Shown: positions 24,714 to 34,250 of the stretch, piece after piece
Layout: every line of letters begins with the position of its first letter
Position numbering within the stretch: position 1 is the first letter of the stretch
Source: an uncultured Clostridia bacterium
Lineage (GTDB): Bacteria; Bacillota; Clostridia; TANB77; CAG-508
NCBI GenBank assembly: GCA_944387495.1
Contig: CALXFD010000018.1
Span: 1-44,091 of the forward strand
Length of the DNA: 44,091 nucleotides
Direction of reading: 5' to 3'
Made by a program: the position numbers and the translations under genes
Notes under the pieces: generated by a model
Database searches by the model: none
Seen by the model: the letters and a program-made list of their open reading frames with translations, nothing else
What the model was told of the DNA's origin: nothing

Positions 24714-25910
24714 TTAGCTTTTATGACTACATATATGTTTTCTTGTTAATTCCATTAATTCTAATTTTGTGAATCCCTCTACTTGTGTTTTACTTCTGTC
24801 TTTTTTTAGTTCTTCTTTTAGCAATTCTTCTATTTTTTCTCTATCTTCTTTATTTTTCATATCTATATAGTCTATAATTATTATTCCACCAATATCTCTT
24901 AATCTCAATTGTTTTGCTATTTCTATTGTTGCTTCTTTGTTTACTCTAAATATTGTATCTCTTAAATTTTCATTTCCTGTATATTTTCCTGTATTTACAT
25001 CTATTGCCGTTAGTGCTTCTGTTTTATCTATTGTTATAAAACCTCCACATTTTAGCCAAAGTTTCCTGTTTTGTAATTTTTTTATTTGCTTATTCAAATC
25101 ATATATATCAAATATTGTATTTTCCCCTTTAACTTGAATTTTTATGTTAGCATAATTGTTAATTTTGTCTTTTAGTTTTATCAATTCATTATAATCTTGA
25201 CTATCATTTACATATACTTTCTCTATTTGTTTTTCAGTTAAATCTATAAACATTTTTTCTACAATATCTTCACCTTTATATATGATTCTTGGAAGTTTAT
25301 TATTTTCTTTACTTGCTTCTTTTTGTATTTCATTCCACTTATTTTCTATATATTTTATATCTTGAATTAATTCTTCGCTTTTTCCTTGTGCAGATGTTCT
25401 AATTATAGCTCCATTATTTTTAGATAAATTGTTTCTAACTAAATTTATTAATCTTTCTTGTTCTTCTTTATTTTCTATCTTTTGAGATATTGTGATTATA
25501 TCTGTATCTGGCATTAACACAATATATTTGCTTGGAAGATTAATATGTGTTGAAATTCTAGCGCCTTTTTTGTCATTACTATCTTTTTTTACTTGTACTA
25601 GAATTTTTTGTCCTTTTTTTATAACATTTTTTATATTTTCTTTATTGTTTGTTTTAGCTATATTTTCGTTCTTTTTTTCATCATATTTAGGCAAAATATC
25701 TTCTAAATGTATAAAACTATTTTTTTCAGTTCCTATATCTACAAAAGCTGACTGCATTCCTTCTATAATATCTTTTACAACTCCTATATATATATTTCCT
25801 TCATTTCTAATATCCTCTTCTTTTTCTTCATAATATTCTATTAAATTTCCATTCTCTACCAAAGCAATATCCGCTTGTGTTTCGTTCCTTTTTATAAATA
25901 ATTCTAACAT
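24714..25910 (-). CDS. rng: Ribonuclease G/E family protein
   Basis: A 398-residue endoribonuclease of the Rng/CafA type, acting in rRNA maturation and mRNA decay. It has an S1-like domain (about residues 38-125, with IYIGVVKDIIEGMQSAFVDIG). The DNase I-like catalytic region carries the two metal-binding Asp motifs TAIDVNTGKYTG and GGIIIIDYIDM. The protein ends LTRKHICSHKS, so the zinc-link and dimer extension of E. coli RNase G is shortened, as in some clostridial homologues. ATG 25910 follows AGAAAGGGA. The gene follows pth with a 21-bp gap. Confidence 0.9.
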   Translation of the reverse strand: MLELFIKRNETQADIALVENGNLIEYYEEKEEDIRNEGNIYIGVVKDIIEGMQSAFVDIGTEKNSFIHLEDILPKYDEKKNENIAKTNNKENIKNVIKKGQKILVQVKKDSNDKKGARISTHINLPSKYIVLMPDTDIITISQKIENKEEQERLINLVRNNLSKNNGAIIRTSAQGKSEELIQDIKYIENKWNEIQKEASKENNKLPRIIYKGEDIVEKMFIDLTEKQIEKVYVNDSQDYNELIKLKDKINNYANIKIQVKGENTIFDIYDLNKQIKKLQNRKLWLKCGGFITIDKTEALTAIDVNTGKYTGNENLRDTIFRVNKEATIEIAKQLRLRDIGGIIIIDYIDMKNKEDREKIEELLKEELKKDRSKTQVEGFTKLELMELTRKHICSHKS

Positions 25911-25931
25911 TTTGTATTCCCTTTCTCTGTT

Positions 25932-26489
25932 CTAATTAAATTTATTCATTGCTATATCTACACCATTAGCTAATATTTCTACAATAGCTTTTTTAGCTAA
26001 TTCTGTACCTTTTTGCAATTCTTCATATTCTTCTTTTGGTAATTTTCCTATTACATAGTTTATCATATCACCTTTATATTCTGGCTTTCCAATTCCAACT
26101 CTTATTCTAGTAAAATTTTCTGTATTTAAACTTTGAATTACAGATTTCATACCATTATGAGAACCTGCACTTCCTTTTTTTCTTATTTTTATTGTAGCTG
26201 GCTCTACATCTATGTCATCATATACTATTATTAACTTATCCATATCTAATTTGTAAAAATTAACCCATTCTATTATACTTTCACCACTTAAATTCATATA
26301 TGTTTGTGGTTTTAATAAAATTACTTTTTCGCCTTCTATTGTTCCCATCCCATATATTGCTTTAAATTTTTGTTTATTCATTTCTATATTATAATCATTT
26401 GCTAATTTATTAATAGTATCAAACCCCATATTATGTCTTGTATTTTTATATTCTTCTTCTGGATTTCCTAAACCTACTATTAAATACAT
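25932..26489 (-). CDS. pth: Peptidyl-tRNA hydrolase
   Basis: A 185-residue enzyme that releases peptides from stalled peptidyl-tRNA. Catalytic features are Asn10 (GLGNP), His19 in NTRHNMGFD, and the Asp in VYDDIDVEP. Substrate-cleft residues G-S-A-G-S-H-N-G-M-K-S are intact. Length is normal. ATG 26489 follows AAGAGG. In Bacillus and clostridia pth sits near spoVG, as here (spoVG is 187 bp upstream on the same strand). Confidence 0.96.
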   Translation of the reverse strand: MYLIVGLGNPEEEYKNTRHNMGFDTINKLANDYNIEMNKQKFKAIYGMGTIEGEKVILLKPQTYMNLSGESIIEWVNFYKLDMDKLIIVYDDIDVEPATIKIRKKGSAGSHNGMKSVIQSLNTENFTRIRVGIGKPEYKGDMINYVIGKLPKEEYEELQKGTELAKKAIVEILANGVDIAMNKFN

Positions 26490-26622
26490 GATTTTTACCT
26501 CTTTTCATTTATATTATGTCATTCTATTTTACAATGTTTTTGGCTTTTTTTCAAGTTTTTAACCATAATTTACAAATTTACTTCTATATTTTATTTATAA
26601 TTTATAATAAAATTCTTTACAC

Positions 26623-26669
26623 TAAAAAAGCACTATCAAAGTGATAATGCTTCTAAAAGTGCTTTTTTA
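26623..26669 (-). terminator. Terminator of spoVG
   Basis: AAAAAAGCACT/AGTGCTTTTTT outer stem with a structured interior, 8 bases after the spoVG stop. T-runs on both strands. Confidence 0.85.
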
Positions 26670-26676
26670 TTTATAA

Positions 26677-26949
26677 TTATTCTGCTGATTCCTCTGTTTC
26701 TGGAGCTTCATAAGCATCTAATATAGCTTTTTGAATTTTCTCTCTTGTTTCAGCATTGATTGGATGAGCTATATCTTTGAATTCTCCGTTTGGAGTTTTT
26801 CTACTTGGCATAGCTATAAATAATCCATTTTGGCTTTCGATAACTTTGATATCGTGAATTACGAATTCATTATCGAATGTTACAGAAGCAACAGCTTTCA
26901 TTCTGTTCTCTGAATTTACTTTTCTTAAACGTACATCTGTTATTTGCAT
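26677..26949 (-). CDS. spoVG: Septation/sporulation regulator SpoVG
   Basis: A 90-residue protein that binds DNA and RNA as a global regulator and affects asymmetric septation. The family start [11 protein letters not shown] and the core [19 protein letters not shown] (about residues 50-68) are conserved. The C-terminal tail is acidic. ATG 26949 follows GGCGGTG. A sigma-H-like promoter lies upstream (27022-27046), matching the known sigma-H control of spoVG in Bacillus. Confidence 0.96.
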   Translation of the reverse strand: MQITDVRLRKVNSENRMKAVASVTFDNEFVIHDIKVIESQNGLFIAMPSRKTPNGEFKDIAHPINAETREKIQKAILDAYEAPETEESAE

Positions 26950-27021
26950 GATGTTGCACCGCCTTCCTTAAAGTTAAATATATTTTGTACATAAATGTTT
27001 ATATATATGTACAATTATATT

Positions 27022-27046
27022 ATTCTCCACAAAAGAGCTTTTTCCT
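27022..27046 (-). promoter_or_regulatory. Sigma-H-like promoter of spoVG
   Basis: On the minus strand AGGAAAA (27046-27040), 14 nt, GAAT (27025-27022). This fits the sigma-H pattern (AGGAWWW, 12-14 nt, GAAT) and the known control of spoVG. The rest of the 368-bp gap to murC is A+T-rich. Confidence 0.5.
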
Positions 27047-27260
27047 TCTTTTTTTTACATTTTTTTAAAAAAATTAATATAATTAATTGTGTAACATTTT
27101 TTTATTGTTTTAATAATATAATAAAAATTAGTTTTTTAAAATTTTAGATAATTAATAAACTTTTTTGCTATTTATTACCAAATTCAAATTTATTTTTTAT
27201 TGCAGATATTTAAAATAGTGATAATATAAACATTATTTAATAGAAATTACGTTAAAAGTA

Positions 27261-27289
27261 TTGAATTTCTTGCAATATAATTATATAAT
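27261..27289 (+). promoter_or_regulatory. Sigma-A promoter of murC
   Basis: TTGAAT (27261-27266), 17-nt spacer, TATAAT (27284-27289), with the AAGGAG ribosome binding site and start following at 27318. Confidence 0.75.
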
Positions 27290-27317
27290 CTATCTGTTAT
27301 AAAGGAGTGTGTAAATA

Positions 27318-28700
27318 ATGCCAAATATAGATATATTAAAAAAATATAAAAATATACATATGATTGGAATTGGTGGTATCAGTATGAGTGGTATTGCAGA
27401 AATTCTACATAACTGGGGATTTAATATTACCGGTTCTGACGCTGCAAGCTCAGAAAATACTCAAATTTTATTTCAAAAAGGTATTAAAGTAACTATTGGT
27501 CATAATTTAGATGATGTTAAAAAAGCTGATATAGTTGTTTATTCTGCTGCTATTAAGCAAGATGACTCAGAAATTTTAGAAGCTCATAGATTAAAAATTC
27601 CTACAATTGAAAGAGCTGACTTTTTAGGTCTTATCACAAAATGCTATAAAGATACTATTTGTGTATCTGGAACTCATGGCAAAACTACTACAACATCAAT
27701 GATTTCTCTATGTTTTATAGAAGCTTTACTAGACCCAAGTATACAAGTTGGTGCTTACTTAAAACAAATTGATGGAAATTATAAAGTTGGAAATAGTGAA
27801 CATTTTATAATAGAAGCATGTGAATATGTAGAAAGCTTTTTAAAATTTTTCCCAAAAGCTGAAATTATATTAAATATAGATAATGACCATTTAGATTATT
27901 TTAAAACTTTTGAAAATATAAAAAATGCTTTTATCAAATATGTAAAATTATTGCCAGAAGATGGTGTTTTAGTATTAAATGGAGATGACAGTAACTGTCT
28001 TGACTTAGAAAAATACTCAAAGGCAAAAACTTTAACATATGGTATTACAAATAAAAATACAAACTTTTTTGCAGTAAATATAGTATTTGATAATGACGGT
28101 TTTGCAGAATTTGACGTATATCATAATGACGAATATTTTGACAAAATAAAGCTATCTGTACCAGGAATGCATAATGTTTTAAATTCACTTGCATGTATCG
28201 CAATATGTACAGAATATGGAATAAGCAAAGAAAATATTAAAAATGCTCTAAAAAAATTTACAGGAGCACATAGAAGATTTGAATATAAAGGAAAAATAAA
28301 AAATATTGCAAGTGTTTATGATGACTATGGTCATCACCCAACAGAGATAATAGCAACTGCAAAATCTTTAATGAACAAAAAATATAATAAATCTTGGGTA
28401 ATATTCCAACCACATACATATAGTAGAACAAAAACATTACTAAATGATTTCGCAAAAGCACTACTAAACTTTGATAATATAATAATTCTAGATATATATG
28501 CAGCAAGAGAAAGAAATACATATAATATCACATCAAATGATTTAGTAAATAAAATAAATTCACTAGGAAAAAAAGCTTTATATATACCTGATTTTGAAGA
28601 ATGTGCAAAATATGTAAAAGAACATGTTGAACAAAATGATATAGTTCTAACATTAGGAGCTGGTACAGTAACAAATATAGGTGATATGCTAATTTCATAA
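27318..28700 (+). CDS. murC: UDP-N-acetylmuramate-L-alanine ligase
   Basis: A 460-residue ATP-dependent ligase adding the first residue (L-Ala) to UDP-MurNAc in peptidoglycan synthesis. It has the Rossmann motif GIGGISMSG at 17-25, the ATP-binding GTHGKTTT at 118-125, the central-domain EACEY and DNDH motifs, and the C-terminal DDYGHHPTE and QPHTYSRT motifs. Length is normal. ATG 27318 follows AAGGAG. It is monocistronic, divergent from spoVG and convergent with spoIVB. Confidence 0.96.
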   Translation: MPNIDILKKYKNIHMIGIGGISMSGIAEILHNWGFNITGSDAASSENTQILFQKGIKVTIGHNLDDVKKADIVVYSAAIKQDDSEILEAHRLKIPTIERADFLGLITKCYKDTICVSGTHGKTTTTSMISLCFIEALLDPSIQVGAYLKQIDGNYKVGNSEHFIIEACEYVESFLKFFPKAEIILNIDNDHLDYFKTFENIKNAFIKYVKLLPEDGVLVLNGDDSNCLDLEKYSKAKTLTYGITNKNTNFFAVNIVFDNDGFAEFDVYHNDEYFDKIKLSVPGMHNVLNSLACIAICTEYGISKENIKNALKKFTGAHRRFEYKGKIKNIASVYDDYGHHPTEIIATAKSLMNKKYNKSWVIFQPHTYSRTKTLLNDFAKALLNFDNIIILDIYAARERNTYNITSNDLVNKINSLGKKALYIPDFEECAKYVKEHVEQNDIVLTLGAGTVTNIGDMLIS

Positions 28701-28735
28701 TTTTTTATAGAATATTACAAAATCACTTTATATAG

Positions 28736-28831
28736 TAGTCCATCTTAAAATTAATATATGAATATTTTTATTTAGTTCTTCTTACAAGAGCTTGACTTAA
28801 ATATTTATATATCAAACTTCAAGATGGACTA
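28736..28831 (+). terminator. Long hairpin/terminator between murC and spoIVB
   Basis: TAGTCCATCTT (28736-28746) pairs with AAGATGGACTA (28821-28831), and further imperfect pairing extends inward. TTTTTAT follows on the plus strand, as expected for a murC terminator. AAGAGCTT inside the loop can alternatively pair with AAGCTCTT just downstream. Confidence 0.65.
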
Positions 28832-28849
28832 TTTTTATAAAAGCTCTTT

Positions 28850-30079
28850 TTAGTTTATTTCTCTTGACTGTTTAATCATTAAATCTCCAAAAACCGCATA
28901 TCCTTCTAATGGATTATTAACAAGTACATGAGTTACAGCTCCTACAAATTTTCCATTTTGAATAATTGGAGAACCACTCATTCCTTGTATAATTCCACCT
29001 GTTTTTTCAATTAATCTTTCATCTGTAACTTTAATCTCCATACTTTTATTATTATAATTATTTTCAGGATAGAGCTTTTCTATTTCAATTTCATATTCTT
29101 CAACATTTTTATTATCTAAACTGCATAATATAGTAGCTTTCCCCACCTTAATTTCATCTCTTAATGCTACATCCATTTCTTTTGACTTATCTATATTAAG
29201 ACTTGTTACATTTTGTACACTTCCATATATTCCAAAACTAGTATTTTTAGAAATATCCCCTATTGTTTTTTGGTTATCTATTGTTCCTTGAATTTTCCCT
29301 GGGCTTCCCTTTTCGCCTTTTGAAATATTTAAAATTTCAGTAGTTACGAATTCTCCTGATGCAATATTTAATAATTCACCAGTATCTATATCTGTTATAC
29401 CATGACCTAATGCTCCAAATGTCCTAGTAGATGGTTCATAAAAAGTAACAGTCCCCACTCCTGCTGCACTATCTCTTACCCAAAGTCCTAGTTTATAATC
29501 ATTTTCTTCTGTTTTTACTGGTGTAATACTACATTCTTTTGTTTCATTTTCATGTATATATTTAATGTTTAATTCATTTCCTTTTGATTCATTAACCATT
29601 TCTATAAGAGCATCTGTTGATAATATTTCATTTTCGTTTATTTTAATTATTGTATCTCCTTCTTCAATTCCTGTATTCTCATATGGTTTATATGTTTTAT
29701 TATCTGCTCCTTCTATTTCTGACATACCAACTACTAAAACACCATTTGTATATAATTTCACTCCTGCAATATTTCCAACAGGTATTACTTTTGTTTTGGG
29801 AATGACTGATACATCAATATCTTTTACTGTAAAATTATTAAATAAATTGAGTTTTAATTTTTCTGTTCCTATTTTATTTATTGTTTGTTCACTTGGATTT
29901 GATGAAACTGTAAGTGTTTCACCTTGTGATGATACATTTAATCCTAAAAATGGTTTTGTCAAAATACTTTCACCTTCAAAAATTATTATTTTTTCTGGAA
30001 AATAGTTTATGACTAATGTATACATATATATGATTATTAATATTGTTAATAATATAATTGATATTAGCTTTTTTTTCAT
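28850..30079 (-). CDS. spoIVB: SpoIVB peptidase
   Basis: A 409-residue serine peptidase (family S55) secreted by the forespore into the intermembrane space. It triggers pro-sigma-K processing in the mother cell. It has an N-terminal signal anchor (residues 5-24), a PDZ domain (about 105-195) and the S55 domain with catalytic His in GALGHGITD and Ser in GMSGSPII. Full length. ATG 30079 is the natural start with AGGAGAAG upstream. It is alone on the minus strand, between murC and the end of the Tad-like operon. Confidence 0.94.
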   Translation of the reverse strand: MKKKLISIILLTILIIIYMYTLVINYFPEKIIIFEGESILTKPFLGLNVSSQGETLTVSSNPSEQTINKIGTEKLKLNLFNNFTVKDIDVSVIPKTKVIPVGNIAGVKLYTNGVLVVGMSEIEGADNKTYKPYENTGIEEGDTIIKINENEILSTDALIEMVNESKGNELNIKYIHENETKECSITPVKTEENDYKLGLWVRDSAAGVGTVTFYEPSTRTFGALGHGITDIDTGELLNIASGEFVTTEILNISKGEKGSPGKIQGTIDNQKTIGDISKNTSFGIYGSVQNVTSLNIDKSKEMDVALRDEIKVGKATILCSLDNKNVEEYEIEIEKLYPENNYNNKSMEIKVTDERLIEKTGGIIQGMSGSPIIQNGKFVGAVTHVLVNNPLEGYAVFGDLMIKQSREIN

Positions 30080-30153
30080 TTCTTCTCCTCATCATCAAAA
30101 TTTTCAGATAAAAAACTTTAACTTTTTAATATTATTAACTTTTCAAAAAAATT

Positions 30154-30191
30154 TATACAATAAAAATTTTTAAATAAATTTTTATTGTATA
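30154..30191. repeat. A+T-rich perfect inverted repeat
   Basis: TATACAATAAAAATTT (30154-30169) and its exact complement ending at 30191, with a six-base loop, between the operon terminator and spoIVB. It may be a second terminator. Confidence 0.5.
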
Positions 30192-30198
30192 AAAATGA

Positions 30199-30238
30199 AA
30201 AAACAAATCTAATTAACTAAATTTTAGATTTGTTTTTT
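30199..30238 (-). terminator. Terminator of the Tad-like operon
   Basis: ACAAATCTAA/TTTAGATTTGT stem flanked by A- and T-runs. It lies about 25 bases after the last gene's stop at 30264. Confidence 0.8.
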
Positions 30239-30263
30239 ACTTATTATTTTTTATTATTATTTA

Positions 30264-31932
30264 TTAGTCTAAAAATTGGCTTAAATATTCATCATATTCT
30301 CTATTAGACTTAAATGAACTATATCTTTCTCGTGCAAGTGCTGTATAATATGCTTGTGCTACTCCTGGATTCACAGCCAAATATTGTTTTATATCTGTTA
30401 CAGATGTTTCTATATTTGTATGTGCTACTATACTTCCATAACATGCCATTTCTGGTCTAGAATAAAAATATTTTGAACCATTTTGGTCATCTATTGTACT
30501 TCTTTCAAAATCTGTGTTTAAATATCCTCTTATAGGTGTAACTGTTCCATTATTACCTATATCTTTATCAGTAATCATATGGTAATTATTATCATCTCCA
30601 ACTATATATATTGAATCTTCTGTTACAACTTCCTTATTTTTATTATTTGTTACTACTGAATAACCATTATATACTTTACCACCTATACTTAGACCTTGTA
30701 AGAAACTTATCATTGACATATTATTTAATAATTGTGCCCACTCTTCTTCTGTTAAGCTTGGCATCTGAAATCCTGTTGATGCTCCACCTGTAAATGTATT
30801 ATAGTTTGAAATTGCAATAGATAAATTCTTTTCAATTGTATATCTTATAACAGCTAATCTATGGTCATTAAATGATGAGTCTACATCATCAACATTAAAC
30901 CTATTAAAAATTTTTGTATCTGATGAAAAATTATTTTTAACAGATGTTGTAACACCATATTCATTATTATCTGCTAAATCTTGTGATATTGAATTCCCAT
31001 TTTCATCAACTGCATCTCTTGGTGTTAAGTCTCCTAAACCACTATCAAAAAACCATGTTGAAAATTCTTTTGCCTCTTTAAAATATCTACACGCAAAATC
31101 ATTTGAATTTAAATATTCTGTCTTAAATTGTTGTTGTGGTATTTTTTGTCCATTTATTAATGAAAACCATGTTCCAGTATTTGAATCATAATAATATTTT
31201 ACTCCATTTAATTTTATATATTTATAAGCTCTATATGTTCCATCTGCTTCAAGCAAATTTTCTTCTAAACCTCCGGCTTTCAGCGTTTATAGGTAGTGAA
31301 TGTACTGATGAAAGGTTATATGCTACCCTTGTATCAGAAATCACATTAATGTCAGATGGATTATATAAATATCCAGCTCTATGAACATAAGTATTATTTA
31401 CAACTCCATCTACTTGAATATAATTATCCATAGAATATGTTATAACTACATCTATACTTCCACCTTTTTTATATCTACAACTATAATAAATATATGGCTT
31501 TAATCCTTCTATTTGTTCTCCATCTTTATATGTTGAATCAGTTTTCAAATTAATACTATCATCTAGTGTATTATTATATGAAGTATATATATACATACCA
31601 TCATACATTGTAAATACTAATGCAGGTACATATCTATTTAATATTTCCTCATTATATCCTACCATATTAAAACCAGTTGAAATAGAATTAAAAAATGTAT
31701 TTATAGATGCTTCAATATCTCTTATCTTAGAATCTGCTATATCTGATGTATCACTATTTGCAGAATTTAATTGATATGCTTTTACTGCATCATGTGTTGC
31801 AGTGTCTAGTTTTGAATCATAACTTATCTGCAATTGTAAGGTTTGTATTTGACCTTTTGTATATTCAGATAATATCAATGATATTGGCAACATTATTATT
31901 ATAAATACTACTGCTAAATATTGTATTTTCAT
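30264..31932 (-). pseudogene. TadE/TadG-like membrane protein, frameshifted
   Basis: Two overlapping frames (31932-31249 and 31256-30264) become one 555-residue protein if one base is removed from the T-run 31286-31288. The junction then reads HSLPITLKAGGLEENLLEAD. It has an N-terminal membrane helix (residues 5-22, AVVFIIIMLPISLILSEY), then a large extracellular region with no recognisable domain but Tyr/Asn-rich beta-like sequence. A single TM followed by a big outside domain at the end of a pilin cluster resembles TadE/TadG minor pilins. The fault is a single-base insertion, so an assembly error is possible. It is the last gene of the operon. Confidence 0.65.
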
Positions 31933-32009
31933 ATTTTTTATCCATTCCTTTGTAATAATATAGCCTGTAATATTTTAAATTACAGGCTAATTTCTAAATT
32001 ATTTTTGTA

Positions 32010-32549
32010 CTAGTTTGTCGCTGTTCCATTTGTTGTAACTATTCCTGCATGTGAAGCAGCGATTGTATATGTTTCATTACCTGTTACTGTGTAGAAAAAG
32101 TTTTTCAATTGTTGAGATAATGTTGTATTTGTATTTTTTACACTAGCAGAAAACATATCGCCTTCTTTAAGTGCTATTGCCGCATTATTACCACCTTGTT
32201 CAAGTTGGTCTAATATTTGTGATGTATACATTGAATAATATACATTTTCTCCTATTTTATCTTGTGTTGCTTGTGATGTTTTCTTTCCTGGATTTTCATC
32301 TAATACTTTTATTTCCATTTCAACATCATATGCATTTCCTGTCGAATTAATGCTTTCTACAAATTTTGAATAATTATTTGCTGTTAATTTTCCTGTTGTT
32401 CTAACTGTATCTACAAAGTCCGTTGTTGCTGTTTCCACAGCTAGTTGTGAAACATCATCTGTTCTATCTGACATTGCCATTAATGGAAATACAAACATTA
32501 GAATTGCTGCTAATACTATTGCAACTATTGTTATTAATGAATCTCCCAT
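32010..32549 (-). CDS. TadE-like minor pilin candidate
   Basis: A 179-residue protein with an N-terminal helix (SLITIVAIVLAAILMFVFPL, residues 4-23) and an outside domain beginning D-D-V-S-Q-L-A-V-E-T-A-T-T-D-F-V-D. The layout of a long hydrophobic start, then an aliphatic helix and a Thr/Asn-rich domain, matches pseudopilins in general. No exact family is recognised. ATG 32549 follows AAGGAGG. It lies between the MENA-type proteins and the TadG-like gene. Confidence 0.6.
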   Translation of the reverse strand: MGDSLITIVAIVLAAILMFVFPLMAMSDRTDDVSQLAVETATTDFVDTVRTTGKLTANNYSKFVESINSTGNAYDVEMEIKVLDENPGKKTSQATQDKIGENVYYSMYTSQILDQLEQGGNNAAIALKEGDMFSASVKNTNTTLSQQLKNFFYTVTGNETYTIAASHAGIVTTNGTATN

Positions 32550-32581
32550 AATTGCCTCCTTAAAATCTACAATTAATTATA

Positions 32582-33211
32582 CTAGTTTGGATTTATAATA
32601 TATGATATTGTTCTTATTTCAGTTTTATTAGCATCGGGAACTGCTGAATCACTATCATCTATTCCATCAGATACATCTTGTAGTTCATATATTCCAAACA
32701 TTTCTTTTACTTCACCATTAATTTTATCATATAATCCCTCATTTTGCAATAGTATTTGCGGTGTTCTTTGTTGCAATTTTGTCTTCATATCAGAAAAATT
32801 ACTGTAATCTTGCCCATATAATATACAACCTATAAAATCATTTCTTTCTTGCACATTTGCTAAACTTATTTTTGATAAATCTAATTTATTTACATCTTCT
32901 GTTGGTGAAGAAGCTGTATCTTTTTGTTTATAAATAGTATATGGTCTATTTGTATCCCCCTCATAAAAATAGATTGCAAATTTTTCGTTATATGAACGGT
33001 ATATTGAGGGTACAATAGTTTCTAAACCTACCATTCTTGTTGTTGTTCTTTCATCAGGAATATATGTATAACTATATTCATTATCATTATAATTTAATAT
33101 TATTTGTGATACTTGTCTAACTTCGGAAAAAGATGATATACTAATTCCTAATGCTAAGACAAAAACTAATACGGCTGCTGCCATTTTTAGTGCATCTGCT
33201 GCATTTTCCAT
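32582..33211 (-). CDS. MENA-type pilin-like protein (4)
   Basis: A 209-residue protein that starts MENAADALKMAAAVLVFVLA, the most diverged of the four MENA N-termini. A hydrophobic helix covers residues 8-27. The outer domain carries Y-N-D-N-E-Y-S-Y-T-Y and I-Y-R-S-Y-N-E-K-F. A unit of the same kind as in its paralogues (FAIYFYEGD) is only faintly seen. ATG 33211 follows AAAGGATG. There is no signal peptidase or prepilin peptidase site before the helix, so membrane insertion and assembly must differ from classic Flp pilins. Confidence 0.65.
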   Translation of the reverse strand: MENAADALKMAAAVLVFVLALGISISSFSEVRQVSQIILNYNDNEYSYTYIPDERTTTRMVGLETIVPSIYRSYNEKFAIYFYEGDTNRPYTIYKQKDTASSPTEDVNKLDLSKISLANVQERNDFIGCILYGQDYSNFSDMKTKLQQRTPQILLQNEGLYDKINGEVKEMFGIYELQDVSDGIDDSDSAVPDANKTEIRTISYIINPN

Positions 33212-33240
33212 AATATATCATCCTTTCTATAATTTTATTA

Positions 33241-33660
33241 TTAAGTAACATTAGCTATTGTTATTTTAGTTACCAATCCTTTATTGCTTCCAGATGTTCC
33301 ATACTCAATAGAAACTTTGTAAGAAGCTCCTGTTTTAATTTTATCTGTTAGAGTAGCTGGAATAGATGTTGCATTTTTAGTCATAGGCAAAAGCCCTGCA
33401 ATTTCAACTTGCCTTGCTGTATCATCTTGTGATACATTATTTGATAAAACATCTTGATATAAAGACCTTATTGTCGCTCCTCTTTGTGTTCCTTGATAAC
33501 GTGTAAATTGTTCATTAAATTTAGCTATCTCAAATTGATCCATTGGGTTTCCATCCACCGCACTTGAGGCTTGACGATAAACTATAATACCTAATGAAAT
33601 AAGTAATATTGCAAGTAATATTGCACCTGCTATAATTAATGCTTTTGATGCATTTTCCAT
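33241..33660 (-). CDS. MENA-type pilin-like protein (3)
   Basis: A 139-residue protein. The N-terminus is MENASKALIIAGAILLAILL, the helix covers about 8-28, then comes FNEQFTRYQGTQRGATIRSL, matching the shared unit FN-x-QF-x-x-Y-x-G...L of its neighbours. A beta-rich C-terminal part follows, ending LVTKITIANVT. ATG 33660 follows AAGGAGG. It is probably a structural subunit of the pilus or pseudopilus. Confidence 0.7.
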   Translation of the reverse strand: MENASKALIIAGAILLAILLISLGIIVYRQASSAVDGNPMDQFEIAKFNEQFTRYQGTQRGATIRSLYQDVLSNNVSQDDTARQVEIAGLLPMTKNATSIPATLTDKIKTGASYKVSIEYGTSGSNKGLVTKITIANVT

Positions 33661-33738
33661 AAAAAATTCCTCCTTTAATTTTACTTTTGTTTATTTATAT
33701 TTTTATACTAAATGTCTTTAGTAATTTTAATAACTTTT

Positions 33739-34170
33739 TTACTTAGTTATTTGTTCAAACAACATATAACTAATTAGATTTGTCTTTTGATGATATTCTA
33801 TTTTTGTACACTTAAATTTAATTTGATTATAATACTGTATAAAAGTACTTGTACCACTATTAAATATCTCTTCCATTTCGTGTATTTTATCATCATCTAT
33901 AAATTTTATATCTATTTTTATTGAATTCTTATCATTTTCTATAAAACCACCTTGTGCATTTTTTTTGACTTCATTTTTTACATTATTATCTACTGCTTTA
34001 TTTATTAACGTTGCTAAATCCGAGCCAAAAATTTCTTGGTTATAATAGCTCTCAAATTGGTAATTTTGTTTTCTTGCTTCATTATAGTTTGCTTTATAGT
34101 TGAAATATACATATGATATAGTTGCTACAATTATCAATATTATTACTAAAAATATTATAATTTTTTTCAT
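33739..34170 (-). CDS. Pilin-like protein without the MENA start
   Basis: A 143-residue protein with a basic start and membrane helix (MKKIIIFLVIILIIVATISY), followed by E-S-Y-Y-N-Q-E-I-F-G-S-D-L-A-T-L-I-N-K-A-V-D-N-N. The latter is the same motif as GTDMLSLMNRIIDYNN in the 243-residue paralogue. It therefore belongs to the same outer-domain family, with a different N-terminus. ATG 34170 follows AAGGATG. A promoter-like sequence with an A15 spacer lies directly upstream. Confidence 0.65.
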   Translation of the reverse strand: MKKIIIFLVIILIIVATISYVYFNYKANYNEARKQNYQFESYYNQEIFGSDLATLINKAVDNNVKNEVKKNAQGGFIENDKNSIKIDIKFIDDDKIHEMEEIFNSGTSTFIQYYNQIKFKCTKIEYHQKTNLISYMLFEQITK

Positions 34171-34181
34171 CTTTCATCCTT

Positions 34182-34210
34182 ATTATACAATTTTTTTTTT
34201 TTTTTGACAA
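34182..34210 (-). promoter_or_regulatory. Possible internal promoter with A15 spacer
   Basis: TTGTCA (34210-34205), spacer of 17 nt that is almost all A (the run 34191-34205), then TATAAT (34187-34182). Changes in run length would change the spacing. The predicted start lies only about 5 nt before ATG 34170 and would leave out the ribosome binding site, which weakens the case for that gene; genes further downstream keep their own sites. Confidence 0.4.
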
Positions 34211-34250
34211 CCTATTTTTATATTTTATTTATAGTAATTAATACCATTTA

